The position numbers and the translations under genes were made by a program. Below the pieces are notes generated by a model, which saw only the letters and a list, made by a program, of their open reading frames with translations, was not told the DNA's origin and did no database searches. Of a DNA stretch of 64,000 bases, positions 1-9,664 are shown in pieces. Every line of letters begins with the position of its first letter. The first letter of the stretch is position 1. The stretch is from Protopterus annectens (taxonomy: Eukaryota; Chordata; Ceratodontiformes; Protopteridae). Where the stretch lies: NCBI RefSeq assembly GCF_019279795.1, contig NC_056745.1:1491375503-1491439502 (forward strand), read 5' to 3'.

Positions 1-290
1 GCTCTATTCTTGGATACAACAAATCACCATCTATTGCTACCCCTAGGAGATGTTATTCACTCCAGAGGGTTGCAGTATGACTGCTGTGCTGATGACACAC
101 AGCTCTACCTCTCGTCCCCTCAGGATTCAGGGTCATCCCTTACTTCCCCTTCTCACAACCTGTGTATTCAGAGATCATGAGAAGGTTAATCTACTGAAAT
201 GGAGTGATGATCTGGCTAGCATCTGCATCCCCTTCCAACTCAAAGATGCCACTGATTACGTGGAATCCTTTATCACCATATAATTGCATG
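1..290 (+). pseudogene. L2-like LINE reverse transcriptase fragment
   Basis: In the frame that reads through about bases 54-170 the translation contains a CADDTQLYLS stretch, which is the RT motif C (Y/F-x-DD plus TQLYLS) typical of vertebrate L2-type LINEs. Just upstream, an LPLGDVI-like stretch matches the usual L2 context before this motif. The frame degenerates after about base 180. Only this core is recognisable, and the fragment is cut by the window's left edge. The assignment to L2 rather than another TQLYLS-bearing clade is by motif memory. Confidence 0.65.
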
Positions 291-929
291 TGGAATAGCT
301 ACACAGATGCATTTGTCCCCCTATGAAATAAATACAAAGCCAAATTCAAAAATGTATTTTATTTTTTTATTTATTTATTTTACATTTGTTGACCGAGCTA
401 GTCTAACTGGACATATGTCCATTTTCAGTAGAGGCCCGGGGAGAAAAGCTCCACAGATAGCCTAGTATAAACCTATAAGCAAAATGTACAACTTCAGGTA
501 CAGATAAGTAAATTTGTAACAACTTAAGGTACAGTACTGTTTTAAGCTGCAGAATACACATGTTATATAGACAAATATTATTATTAAAGTAACAGAAGAT
601 AAGAAACAGATAGAGCAACAAACTATTTTAAAGTGGCACACAATAAGAAAGAGAGGTGAAGAAAAATACACAAATAAATGTAACAGCTCAAGGAGCAGTA
701 TTTATCAGTGAGTTATACCATTTATCCTATAGTAGCATAGCAACTTTAGGGAAGCATGTAGTACGAAGTATAAAGTAAGTTTATATGGATGTATTTATGC
801 GATAAACAGTTACTGCTGCTAGCTATGCAAGTACATACTTAGAAAAAGATTACGTGAATGAAAATGTTATAAATACTAAAAAAGCAACGGCGTGTCTACT
901 GTCTGAGGCATGGAGAGAGTTCGAATCCA
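291..929. other. AT-rich spacer with LINE 3'-tail-like segment
   Basis: I see no gene here. Bases about 455-482 read CAGATAGCCTAGTATAAACC and a few more bases, nearly matching the tail of the CR1 element near 6728-6752. The 385-480 stretch is therefore probably a 3'-UTR remnant of a related LINE on the plus strand. The rest is AT-rich without recognisable coding or structural signal. Confidence 0.4.
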
Positions 930-2570
930 ACTGCAAATGGTAATGTAGGGAGGCTTCAGAGAAAGTGATGGCAAGATTCATCTGGGTTACTACATGGGCA
1001 TAAAATAAACCCCCTATGGTAGAACCCAAACATAAGCAGGCTCTAGGAGAAAAGAAAAAAGTCACTGCACATAAAAATAAATGTAACTCTCGAAATGCAA
1101 AAAGTGTTCTTGCCAAACTTAACAAGGATCTCCAGACCCTGATCAAATAAACCAAAGCCACATATGAGGTAAAAAAATTACCACACAGACAAAGAATCCC
1201 TACAAAGCCTTCTTCACATATGTTAGAAACCTTAGAAACAATGCCTAGGCACTGTGCAAAACTAATACTAAATTATATCACATACTCAGACTCAGAGAAC
1301 ATATCCAATCTACTAGCAGACAAATTTAGCTCTAACTTGACCTTTGTCTGCCCTCCTACTTTCTTAGATCTCATACCCACAGCTACAGACCCCTCGAATC
1401 CCCCACGGTCAAGTCCTCAAGGCATTATCCAAGCTTAAGAACACTACTTTTACGGTTTCAGATAACAAAACAGACTGATTATTGGCCATCCTGAAACTGG
1501 ACCACTCTGACCCCCTACAGAGACTACTCAATGTCAGTCTCTAAAGTAGAATTTGTGCTGCACAAATGGAGGGCAACAAGTGTCATGCCTTTGCACAAAG
1601 GCAAGACGAAAATGGATATAGAAAATTATAGACCCATAATTCTGACTAGGCTCACCTGTACGGCTACGGAAAGGATTGTTATAGAATTAATAAAGACACA
1701 TGTAACCCGGAAACTCGGATTTATTAAGAGCAGATCCTGCTTACATATCCTGGCTGACTTCTTCATGGAGGTTAATGAAGCAATGGATGAGGGCAAATCA
1801 GTACACACTGTACATACAGACATTAAAAAGGTGTTCAACATCATCTCACACTTGGGTATCACAGATAAACTAGCCCAGCTAAATATTAATCCTTATGGAA
1901 CTCTGAATAACAAACTGGCTCACATATAGAACCCAGAAAATTAATGCAGGCTGCATGACCACCTAATAATAAATAAATAAAAACTGCCACAAATGATGCA
2001 CCCAAGGGGTTCAGTCCTTTAGACACCCTTTAGCATTTACGTCTCAGAGGTCAAAGCTACTGATAACGATTTATGGCTGACATAGATGGTAGACAGCTGC
2101 TAACTTGGTGTATTTATAAATTCCCCAGACGGCCATTCCCAAACCAACAGTGTGTCAAAACCATGGACAAAAACTGAATGCCAAGAAGTATATAATAGTA
2201 TCCTTTATCAAGCATGGCATCCCTTGTAACAATTACATTGACAATGCACCTCTGAGAATTGCTCGAGTCGTTAGGGACCTGGGAACCTATGCAGACAATG
2301 AACAGTACTTCAATCGTGGGTAACCACCTGTCCAAACATTTTGAACAACTTGAATGCCCACACTACTTTCTTACCAAGAAAATCAAGCCTAAATCATAAA
2401 AACTCTGTAGACCATCTCAAAGCCTTGTCCCTCTTCTCAGTGTCATACAGGCTACTGAAGGGTAGCCTCCACACTGCAACAACAGATTACATCCTGTCAG
2501 ACTTACTCAAATTCACAAATCCAGTGGGAGCATGAACACCTGCTAAAGAGATCAGAGTCCCTTTTGCAAC
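930..2570 (+). pseudogene. Decayed CR1-clade LINE ORF2 copy (RT region)
   Basis: This is an old relative of the CR1 element just downstream. Scattered blocks align in order with that element's ORF2: a Lys-rich region before the RT (about 1040-1150), NPYKAFFTYVRNL (about 1197-1240), an ATSVMPLHKG and ENYRPI block (1575-1640), KSRSCLHILADFF (about 1725-1765), a degenerate motif A with HTDIKKVF where the intact copy has LDLAKAFD (about 1812-1840), RVVRDLG (about 2262-2285), and LSLFSVSYRLLKGSL near the C-terminus (about 2425-2470). Frameshifts and stops interrupt every block, and motifs B and C are not recognisable. The longest open piece is 132 codons (1531-1929). It is far more diverged than the 2700-6756 copy, so it is probably an older insertion. 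Confidence 0.75.
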
Positions 2571-2613
2571 ATAATTAAAACATGTTGGGCACATAAATAT
2601 GCATCACTGAGAA

Positions 2614-2699
2614 TACCACTTCTTTGGAAGTGTCATTCTCTCTACATAAAGCGAAGTACTTGTCTTACCATCTTTGGAGGTGTCGTTCTCTCTACATAA
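2614..2699. repeat. 50-bp tandem repeat, left part (about 1.7 copies)
   Basis: The sequence contains GGAAGTGTCATTCTCTCTAC followed by ATAAAGCGAAGTACTTGTC and a second GGAGGTGTCGTTCTCTCTAC. The same 50-bp unit recurs at 6757-6930, directly after the CR1 tail, so the two parts look like one short array split by the CR1 insertion. Confidence 0.75.
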
Positions 2700-2851
2700 T
2701 TCGCTAAAGCCTAGCACTTGCTCACTAAAGCAATTATATAAGTCAGCACTAAAAAATTAAAAGCACTACACCCTCACAATCTCCCCTTGAGTAACTTGTT
2801 CCCCATTGGCCCTTTTTTTAATTATAAAGGAATTCCCAATACTATTCTAGC

Positions 2852-3829
2852 ATGTCCAAAGGTCAGTTGTCAATCTCCTCTCCCGTCCAACTGGTGAACC
2901 TGGGAATCTTGAGACAATGTTACAACTGCCTAATGTACACAGACAACCCTCTCCTCTTCCCAACAAATTCCAACACATGTGAGAGATGCAACCATATAGC
3001 CAAACTGGAGGCTAAGCTCTCTCAACTCAGTACTGGCGTAACCAGTCAGGAGGAGGAGAAGGAAACCACACTCACTACAATTCCAGTCTCACATAGACCT
3101 ACCACGACAGCAAACCAAACACATAAACACACAAAAACATACTTGGAGGCTCTAAAGAAAAATCTGCCTAAGCAGCAGAGACCTCCAAAGCAGACACCCA
3201 AGCAACCGCTACCCCAAAACAAAACACGTGCAACACATAGCTCACAAAGCCAGTGTGCCGAACAGTCACAGCCCTTAAGGCTAAACAACACACCCGATAC
3301 ACTTGTAATAGGTGACTCTATCGTCAGGCACACTGACATCCCGCTCACCAGGCTGAACAAGGAGAAGGTCACGGTGAGCTGCCTGTCGGGCGCTAGGATC
3401 CGCCACATAACACAAGCACTCAGGTCACTCCAAGGCAAGTACAAATATGACTCAGTCATTGTCCATGCTGGTGTGAATGACCTGAGACATACCTCCCTGG
3501 ACTACATGAAAAGAGACATAGAGGAGCTCTCTGAGCATGTAGCCCAGGCCGGTATGACCCTGACCTTGAGTAACATCTTACCCTCACCAAGAATGATGCC
3601 ACAGTATGAAGACAAGATTATCAATTTCAACAATTGGCTTAAGTATTGGTGTCATTCAAAGGGGATCAAATGCCCGTCAGCCTGGGATGACATGCTCGAC
3701 AAGCCACGATGCTTCGCTAGGGACGGCTTGCACCTGTCACCCCTGGGCTTTCGGATATTGGCAAAGGCTCTTGCTACCCCCATAGTGCCTTTTTTAGGCA
3801 AGGCTCAAAAGACAAACCCACCTCCATAA
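2852..3829 (+). CDS. CR1 ORF1 protein with SGNH/GDSL esterase-like domain
   Basis: This open frame encodes 325 residues from the ATG at 2852. The N-terminus has two CxxC pairs (C23/C26 and C43/C46), which suggests a small zinc-binding ribbon. A KLEAKLSQL stretch at 51-59 is coiled-coil-like, and a basic, Pro/Gln/Thr-rich linker follows (about 70-145). The C-terminal part carries SGNH-hydrolase blocks: GDSIV at 154-158 with the nucleophile Ser156, GVND at 207-210 (oxyanion Asn209), and DGLHLS at 291-296 supplying the Asp291/His294 pair. In the CR1 clade, ORF1 binds element RNA and the esterase-like domain is a known hallmark; its exact role there is unsettled. All key residues are kept and no stop interrupts the frame. 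ORF2 starts within about 30 bases of the stop. Confidence 0.85.
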   Translation: MSKGQLSISSPVQLVNLGILRQCYNCLMYTDNPLLFPTNSNTCERCNHIAKLEAKLSQLSTGVTSQEEEKETTLTTIPVSHRPTTTANQTHKHTKTYLEALKKNLPKQQRPPKQTPKQPLPQNKTRATHSSQSQCAEQSQPLRLNNTPDTLVIGDSIVRHTDIPLTRLNKEKVTVSCLSGARIRHITQALRSLQGKYKYDSVIVHAGVNDLRHTSLDYMKRDIEELSEHVAQAGMTLTLSNILPSPRMMPQYEDKIINFNNWLKYWCHSKGIKCPSAWDDMLDKPRCFARDGLHLSPLGFRILAKALATPIVPFLGKAQKTNPPP

Positions 3830-3834
3830 GTATC

Positions 3835-6642
3835 ACAAGGGATAAGAAACTAAGAGTAATGCTACTCAATGCCAGAAGTCTAAACCTCAAGATGCACGCA
3901 CTCGAAACTCTCCTTAGCATGGAGAACACCGATATCTGTGCAGTAACAGAAACCTGGTTCAAGGCTCTCGAGAGCACCACAGCACTACCGGGTTATACCT
4001 CATACCATGCTTTTCGGCCCCAAAACTTGGACCGAACCACAAAAGGAGGGGGAGTATCAATATTCGTCAAAGATACCCACACCTCCAGGTTGGTGGCACA
4101 GCACGAAGCATCAGAGACTATCCATGTGCAACTAACAGTGGGTAAAACTGCCTTCCAGTTTATAGCCTGCTACAGACCACCCTCCCAAACCCAGGAACGC
4201 CACTCGGCCTTCCTGAGAACACTGGAAAATATGAAGGTCTCTCCAAACACCATTATATTGGGTTACTTCAACTACCCAACCATAGACTGGGAGCATTACT
4301 CAAGCTCCAACACCCTAGCCCAAAGGTTCCTAGAATTTATAAACTCAAATGCTATGGAACAACTTGTTTCCACTCCCAGAAGAGGGGAAACATACTGGAC
4401 CTGATCATCACCAATATGGGGACTCTATGCTCCAGACCAGAAGTGTATCCCTCACTGGTAAGATCAGACCATAAACTAATCTCACTGGATATTCACATCC
4501 CAACCCCACCCCATGCCCAGAAAACCACAGTGAAAAACTTCTCTAAAGCAAATTTCACACTCCTCAAAACCGAGGTGGAATCCTTCAAAGGCCCCCGGGC
4601 CTGTGGATAATACGGCCCAGACCACAAAATCCTTTATAAACGCATTCTATGTACACCTTCAGGAATGCATGGATCATGCAGTCCCAAATAAAACCAAGAC
4701 CCAATCCTCCAAAGGCAGACTCTGGTGGACTCCAGCCATAAACAAACTATACAATAGAAGGAGGAAGCTACTACATGACAGAGCAAAATCCCAAAAAGGG
4801 AAGGCATCTCTGATCAGTATTAGCAAAAAACTACGGGCACTCATAAAATCATCTAAGGCCAGCTTCAAGAGAAAAATTGCACAGGACACTAAGGATAATC
4901 ACAAGGCTTTCTTTAGTTATGTTAGGAACCTGGGTGGGAATTCCCAGATATGCTCAGAATTAGACCAAAATGACAAACAATACACCAAACCCACAGACAT
5001 TGCCAACATCCTAGCTGACAGGTTCAGCGCAAACTTCTCCCCACCAAAAGGGCTAATATCTATCCCAGCAGAGTGCTGCCCCACTGACATCTCAGATGCT
5101 CAGGTAAGAGCTGCCCTCCCCAAAGCAAGAAACACAGCATCAATGGGACCAGACGGTGTCCCGGGCTGCGTCCTACATGAACTCCAAGAAGAGCTAAACT
5201 CAAACCTAAAACTACTGTTCAATCTCAGCCTTACTACAGGATATGTACCCAAAGAGTGGCATACAGCAACAGTGGTCCCTCTCCACAAAGGTGGTGCCTC
5301 AACGGATCCTGGAAACTATCGCCCCATAAGTCTCACTAGCTTGGTCTGCAAAGCTATGGAAAGGATCATCATGGACCTTATAAATAAAGATATTGGGGAC
5401 CTACAGACACTGGATCCTACCCAGTTCAGCTTTGTTAAGGGCAGATCCTGCCTCTTAAACCTGGTCGATTTCTTTGAAACAGTCACCAAGGCCATTGACA
5501 AGGGGAAGGTGGTCCACACAGCCTACCTGGACCTCGCAAAAGCCTTCGATACAATACCCCACTCTGGCATTATAGATAAGCTCACCAGCTTAAATATAAA
5601 CCCCTATGTCACTAGATGGGTTGCAAACTGGCTCAAGGACAGAACCCACATGGTTAGAATAGCTGGAGCCATGTCAGACTCCAAACCAGTTACAAGTGGC
5701 GCCCCACAAGGCTCAGTCTTGGGACCTCTCTTGTTCGGTATATATTTCTCGGAGGTACAGGCCAACATGGAAGGACTGTGGCTGACCAAGTTCGCAGATG
5801 ACTGCAAACTGGGCGCCATAATAGACTCTCCAGCCGACACAAGCATCCTCCAAAAGGGCCTCATAGAAACAGACAACTGGCACCAGAGCCACGGCTTCAA
5901 GCTAAACACCAAAAAGTGTATAGTCACCCCCTTTGGCAAAAACAAAGTGCCCACAAATTACCACATAGGTGGTAATCCATTAAGTACAGAAGACGTAATT
6001 AGGGACCTGGGGACCCAAGTTGATAGCAATCTCTGATTTGACAATCACGTGGCCAAAGTGGTTAGAAAAACATTTTATATAGCCCACCTAATCATGAAGG
6101 GATTCACATCTAGATCAGGGGAGGTCATCATGCCTCTTTACTCATCCCTCATCAGGCCCATAATTGAGTACAATGCCCCTTTTGGGATGTACCTTACCAG
6201 ACACCTGCAGCAACTGGAAAGACCCCAAAAGTACCTCACCAAGAGGATCAAGGGGCTCAAACAGATGCCGTATGCTTCCCGGTTAAAGAAACTCCAGCTC
6301 TACTCAGTGGCATACCGCCTGCTAAGAGGCAATCTGTGCCTGACATATAAAGCCATGTCCAACCCGGAATTAATGGACATGCTGCACCTCAGAAAATCCA
6401 AATCCCATCGAGCTACACGCTCGAGGGACTTAAACCTCAGCACTGAAATAAATAGGACATGCTGGAGGGACAGATTCATAACCCAGAGGCTCCCTTCACT
6501 CTGGAATAAAATCCCAGTCCAGGTTAGGCAGAGTCCCTCATTGACTCTCTTCAAGAGGAATCTTGATGAGTGGATGGGAGATCGTAGGTTTACCCCGGGT
6601 ATCACTTCTGTGTCACTGTTAGACAGAGGCACAGTATACTAA
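3835..6642 (+). pseudogene. CR1 ORF2: AP-endonuclease plus reverse transcriptase, broken
   Basis: The endonuclease part (3859-4404) shows LLNARSL, CAVTETWF (catalytic Glu31 counted from the ATG at 3859), GGGVSIFV and ACYRPP. The usual GDFN block reads GYFN: codon TAC at 4264-4266 replaces the metal-binding Asp. A one-base loss near 4387 shifts the frame, continuing as NILDLIIT from about 4394 to 4600, and a second shift near 4597 restores the original frame. The RT then runs 4603-6036, with residues counted from 4603: NYRPISLTSL at 238-247, motif A LDLAKAFD (Asp310), motif B GAPQGSVLGP at 366-375, and motif C FADD (Asp399/Asp400). An in-frame TGA at 6034-6036 precedes the C-terminal domain (6049-6642). 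The total is about 930 codons, near the family's normal size. The clean RT suggests recent death, with the TGA possibly a CGA to TGA change. Confidence 0.85.
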
Positions 6643-6756
6643 CCTCGAAAAATGGCATAGCAAAATTAATTTAAAATGGGTGGCGAAAGCCATACACACT
6701 CTGGCTAGGCTTATAAATGCCCTAGGGCAGATAGCCTAGTATGAACCTATGAAACT
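6643..6756 (+). other. CR1 3'-UTR and tail
   Basis: This short segment follows the ORF2 stop and ends with CAGATAGCCTAGTATGAACC and a few more bases, which nearly matches 455-482. There is no long poly(A); CR1 elements usually end in a short tandem motif instead. It abuts the 50-bp repeat directly. Confidence 0.6.
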
Positions 6757-6930
6757 ATAAAGCGAAGTACTTCTCTTAACATCTTTGGAAGTGTTGTTCT
6801 CTCTACATAAAGCAAAGTACTTCTCTTACCATTTTTGGAAGTGTCGTTTTCTCTACATAAAGCGGAGTACTTCTCTTACCATCTTTGGAAGTGTCGTTCT
6901 CTCTACATAAAGTGAAGTACTTCTCTTACC
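6757..6930. repeat. 50-bp tandem repeat, right part (3.5 copies)
   Basis: Each unit contains ATAAAGCGAAGTACTTCTC and GGAAGTGTCGTTCTCTCTAC with one to three substitutions between copies. It is the continuation of 2614-2699 beyond the CR1 insertion. Confidence 0.85.
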
Positions 6931-6965
6931 GCTATGCAAATGTAATCTGGATGAATACATGAGTA

Positions 6966-7485
6966 ACAGACTAGTAAAGCTTACAGAAACGTAAATAAAA
7001 TAAAAATAAGCCGCTGGCTGCAAAATACTCCACAGGAAGACAATTTATTAACTTCCAGACCAAGAAAGTAAGTGATTTTGTCTAATTTCAATGAATAATA
7101 CTTCATCAGACAAAGTAATACATTAATTCATAGCCTTATACACACAAGTTGGACATAATCACATGGTTAAATCAATTAAGGAGTTAGAGGACAAACACCT
7201 AAGGTAACAAATTGTTGAAATATAGATGTTAAACTTCACTAAAAAATGCCCATTGGGAAATATTAATTACTAAAAAGCCATTTAAAACATTGTAAAAACA
7301 GTGGGAAACATTAACCAGCATCAAAAACACTTTGAGAAATATTCATAATAAAAAGACCTATGTTAGCAACCGTAAACAGGCTAAAAATGAGTTGAAAGTA
7401 TATGCAGAAACCTATATGGGTTCTCCCTAATAAACAGTTCTAGGCTTACGTTTGCTATCCGTAATAATCCTATATTGTTAACATA
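6966..7485 (-). repeat. 3' pLTR of PLE 1
   Basis: The reverse complement of this segment matches 9141-9640 over its whole length with scattered substitutions: both begin AGGATTATTACG and end CTAGTCTGTT. It holds a decayed hammerhead-like core (TCATCAG at 7103-7109 on the plus strand). The stem-closing CGAAA of the other copy is here CAAAA (7074-7083 region). Confidence 0.8.
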
Positions 7486-9140
7486 TATTATTTACACATT
7501 TTTAAAACCATTGACTTAAACCTAGATAATTTATCTCTGAAGGCTCCTGAACTTCAGTACACAGGCCAATGAACTCATGTCGTTCAAGCCTGGTGGACTA
7601 TAAGCGTTCAATTTTATTTGCCACAAAAGTTCCCAGATTTCTAACATCAAACTGAAAAGACCTCCCCCCCAGGGTTATACTCAATCTGGTCAATAATACG
7701 GAAACAAAAGCTGTGCTGTGGATGTTCCTGGACATGTTTTGCCAGGGTGTTTCAACACTTTAGATTTCTTAATACTGTACAAGTGCTCATAGACCCTGTC
7801 CCTGAGTCTACGGTCTGTCTTACCAACGTAGAAACAAGGGCAGAGTTTTCAAGTTGCCAGATAGACTACACTTTTAGAAAGACAGTGTACCTTTTGTTAA
7901 CAGAATACTTTTTACCCCTAACGGTAAACATCTTACCTACTTCCATGTATCTACAATGTGGGCAACTTTCACACTTGTACATACCAGTGGTTCTAGACAA
8001 ATGGGGGTTTCCTCTCTCCAGCAAGATTTTAAGGTTGGATCCTCTTCTATAAGTGATCTTAGGGGACGACTCGACAATAGGGGAAAATCCGCATCTTATA
8101 CTAATAGATTCCAGTTTTTAAAAATAATCTGTCTTATAACAGGTGCATCAAGGCTAATGGATGTGATAACAGTGACCTTAAATGAATCAGATTTTATTGA
8201 TTGTGAATGGTCAGTACAAGTAGTCTGTAGACCATTCAAATGGAGACTTCGTGCTAGGATAGGTTTAAATTCGCCATTAGACCTTTTATGCTGTACTTCA
8301 AAAACTAAAATCGACCAATAAACTGTATGGGATAACCCCGTTTTAAAAACATGTCATATAACAGTTGACATTCAGCTCTAAATTCTTCCTCATCGGACAG
8401 CATCCGGGCCGCTCTCACCAGTTGTCTCTTCACTACTGAAGTAAATGAATGAGTTGGAATAGATTGGTTTCCTATGTATCCTGGCTTTGAATGAGTTTGC
8501 ATTTCTATCCTTATATAATTCAACGTCTAGATAAGTTATTCTCTCCACTCCCAAATTATGGGTAATTGAGTGGATTCGTTCAAATAGGTCACAAAATTCA
8601 GGATGCCATCTATGGTACCTTCAGACATGATGAATACATCATCCAAATATCTGGTATAGTAATAAATATTCTTTTTAAATATATTGTTGTTAAAGACATG
8701 GTGCTGCACCAAGTGGGCCATCCCAAGATTTGCAAAACTTGCCCCACATGGAGAGCCCATTGCAACAGCTGTCTTTTGCAAATAATAACATCCATCAAAC
8801 ATAAAATAATTGTTGTTCAAAATTAAATCTAATAATTCCTCTAAAAGCTCGTTTTCTCTTTTTGAGCAACCTTTCGCTCTAATTAAGCTAGTTACCCATT
8901 CAATGCCCGTGTCAATAGGTATTACAGTGTGAAGGTCTTTAACATCAACGGTCAAGAGCACAATATCATCCTTGTACTCCAGACCATTGATGCTGTTCAA
9001 GAACGACCTTGAATCTTTACAGATGTAATCAAATGTATCAACAAATTGCTTTAATGCTGTATCTACGTACTTCGCCAATGGATACATAATGGAATTTCTC
9101 CCATTAACTATAGGCCGAAGCGGTGGGTCCTCGAGGATTA
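6966..9140 (-). mobile_element. Penelope-like element 1 (5'-truncated, GIY-YIG type)
   Basis: Read on the minus strand, this copy starts abruptly inside the RT (about 9140), continues through the RT C-terminal region and a GIY-YIG endonuclease, and ends in a pLTR (7480 down to 6966). The pLTR is nearly identical in sequence to 9141-9640 but inverted relative to it. The RT is closely related to that of the plus-strand copy at 11190-13120, so both are one family. The breakpoint at about 9137-9142 joins RT coding sequence directly to the other copy's pLTR, with a few bases of possible microhomology (CCT). Confidence 0.8.
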
Positions 9141-9153
9141 TTACGTATATCAA
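7490..9153 (-). pseudogene. PLE reverse transcriptase plus GIY-YIG endonuclease, truncated and broken
   Basis: On the minus strand the longest open part (9153-8536) starts at DPPLRPIVNGRNSI and carries RT motif A LLTVDVKDLHT, motif B AMGSPCGASFANL and motif C TRYLDDVF. A frame change near 8560 leads to the 8523-8305 segment with VKRQLVRAARMLSDEEEF and RGYPIQF, typical of the PLE RT C-terminus. Further on are a KCESCPHC Cys cluster (about 7970-7945), the GIY-YIG core VVYLAT and FYVGKTDRRLRDRV (about 7885-7800), and a GLNDMSSLA terminus (about 7580). Several stops and shifts disable it. In PLEs the GIY-YIG domain nicks the target that primes reverse transcription. The RT N-terminus and ORF1 are missing. 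Confidence 0.8.
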
Positions 9154-9640
9154 ATGTAAGCTTAGAACTGTTCATCAGGGAGAACCCATACAGGTTTCTG
9201 CATAGACTTTCAACTCAGTTTTAGCCTGTTTATAGTTGCTAACATAGGTCTTTTTATTATGAATACTTCTCAGTGTTTTTGATGCTGGTTAATGTTTCCT
9301 ACTGTTTTTTCAATGTTTTTAAATGGCTTTTTAGTAATTAATATTTCCCAATGGACATGTTTTAATGAAATCTAACATCTTATGTTTCAACAATTTGTTA
9401 CCTTAGGTGTTTGTCCTCTAACTCCTTAATTGATTTAACCATGTGATTATGTCCAACTTGTGTATATAAGGCTATGGATTAATGTATTACTTTGTCTGAT
9501 GAAGTTTTATTCATTGAAATAAGACGAAAGCGCTTACTTTATTGGTTTGGAAGTTAATAAATTGTCTTCCTGTGGAGTACTTTGCAGCCAGCAGCTTATT
9601 TTTATTTTATTTAAGTTTCTCTAAGCTTTACTAGTCTGTT
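9141..9640 (+). repeat. 5' pLTR of PLE 2
   Basis: This segment is the inverted mate of 6966-7485. It lies directly between the truncated RT of PLE 1 and ORF1 of PLE 2 and would act as leader or promoter region for the plus-strand element. It contains the hammerhead-like motif at 9494-9540. Confidence 0.8.
9494..9540 (+). ncRNA. Hammerhead-ribozyme-like motif in PLE pLTR
   Basis: CTGATGA (9496-9502) is followed by an 8-bp hairpin (9504-9511 with 9518-9525, one G-U pair, 6-base loop) that ends directly at CGAAA (9525-9529) and a palindromic AGCGCT (9529-9534). This order is CUGAUGA, stem II, GAAA, short stem III. Hammerhead ribozymes are established in PLE pLTRs. Two cautions apply: one extra A (9503) sits between the core and stem II, and stem I pairs only partly (U-A and G-C next to the core). 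Activity is therefore unproven. Confidence 0.55.
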
Positions 9641-9664
9641 TTGTGGTCTTTGTTGTTAGCCTGC

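Larger units (their letters stand above)
2700..6756 (+). mobile_element. Nearly full-length CR1-clade LINE
   Basis: The element has ORF1 (2852-3829, SGNH/GDSL esterase), ORF2 (about 3835-6642, AP-endonuclease plus RT) and a short 3'-UTR. Its edges are inferred from where the 50-bp tandem repeat stops on the left (about 2699) and resumes on the right (6757). An ORF1 with an esterase domain and an ORF2 C-terminus with RLKKLQLYSVAYRLLRGN and LFKRNLDEW fit the CR1 clade. There are few lesions: a frameshift near 4387, one near 4597, one in-frame TGA at 6034-6036, and a substituted endonuclease residue. This suggests a fairly recent but dead insertion. Confidence 0.8.

Noticed and set aside
403-1161. 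Short minus-strand frames of 69-103 codons
   Set aside because: These come from AT-rich sequence with low-complexity products. The 850-1161 frame is antisense to the decayed CR1 copy, whose sense reading aligns.
3046-3459. Minus-strand 137-codon frame
   Set aside because: It is antisense to the intact CR1 ORF1 and has no motif of its own. The same reasoning removes the antisense frames at 4674, 5100, 5316, 5604 and 6300.
9496-9540. Full type I or type III hammerhead with a perfect stem I
   Set aside because: I could pair only two bases next to the core plus a possible short outer helix, so only the core motif is claimed.
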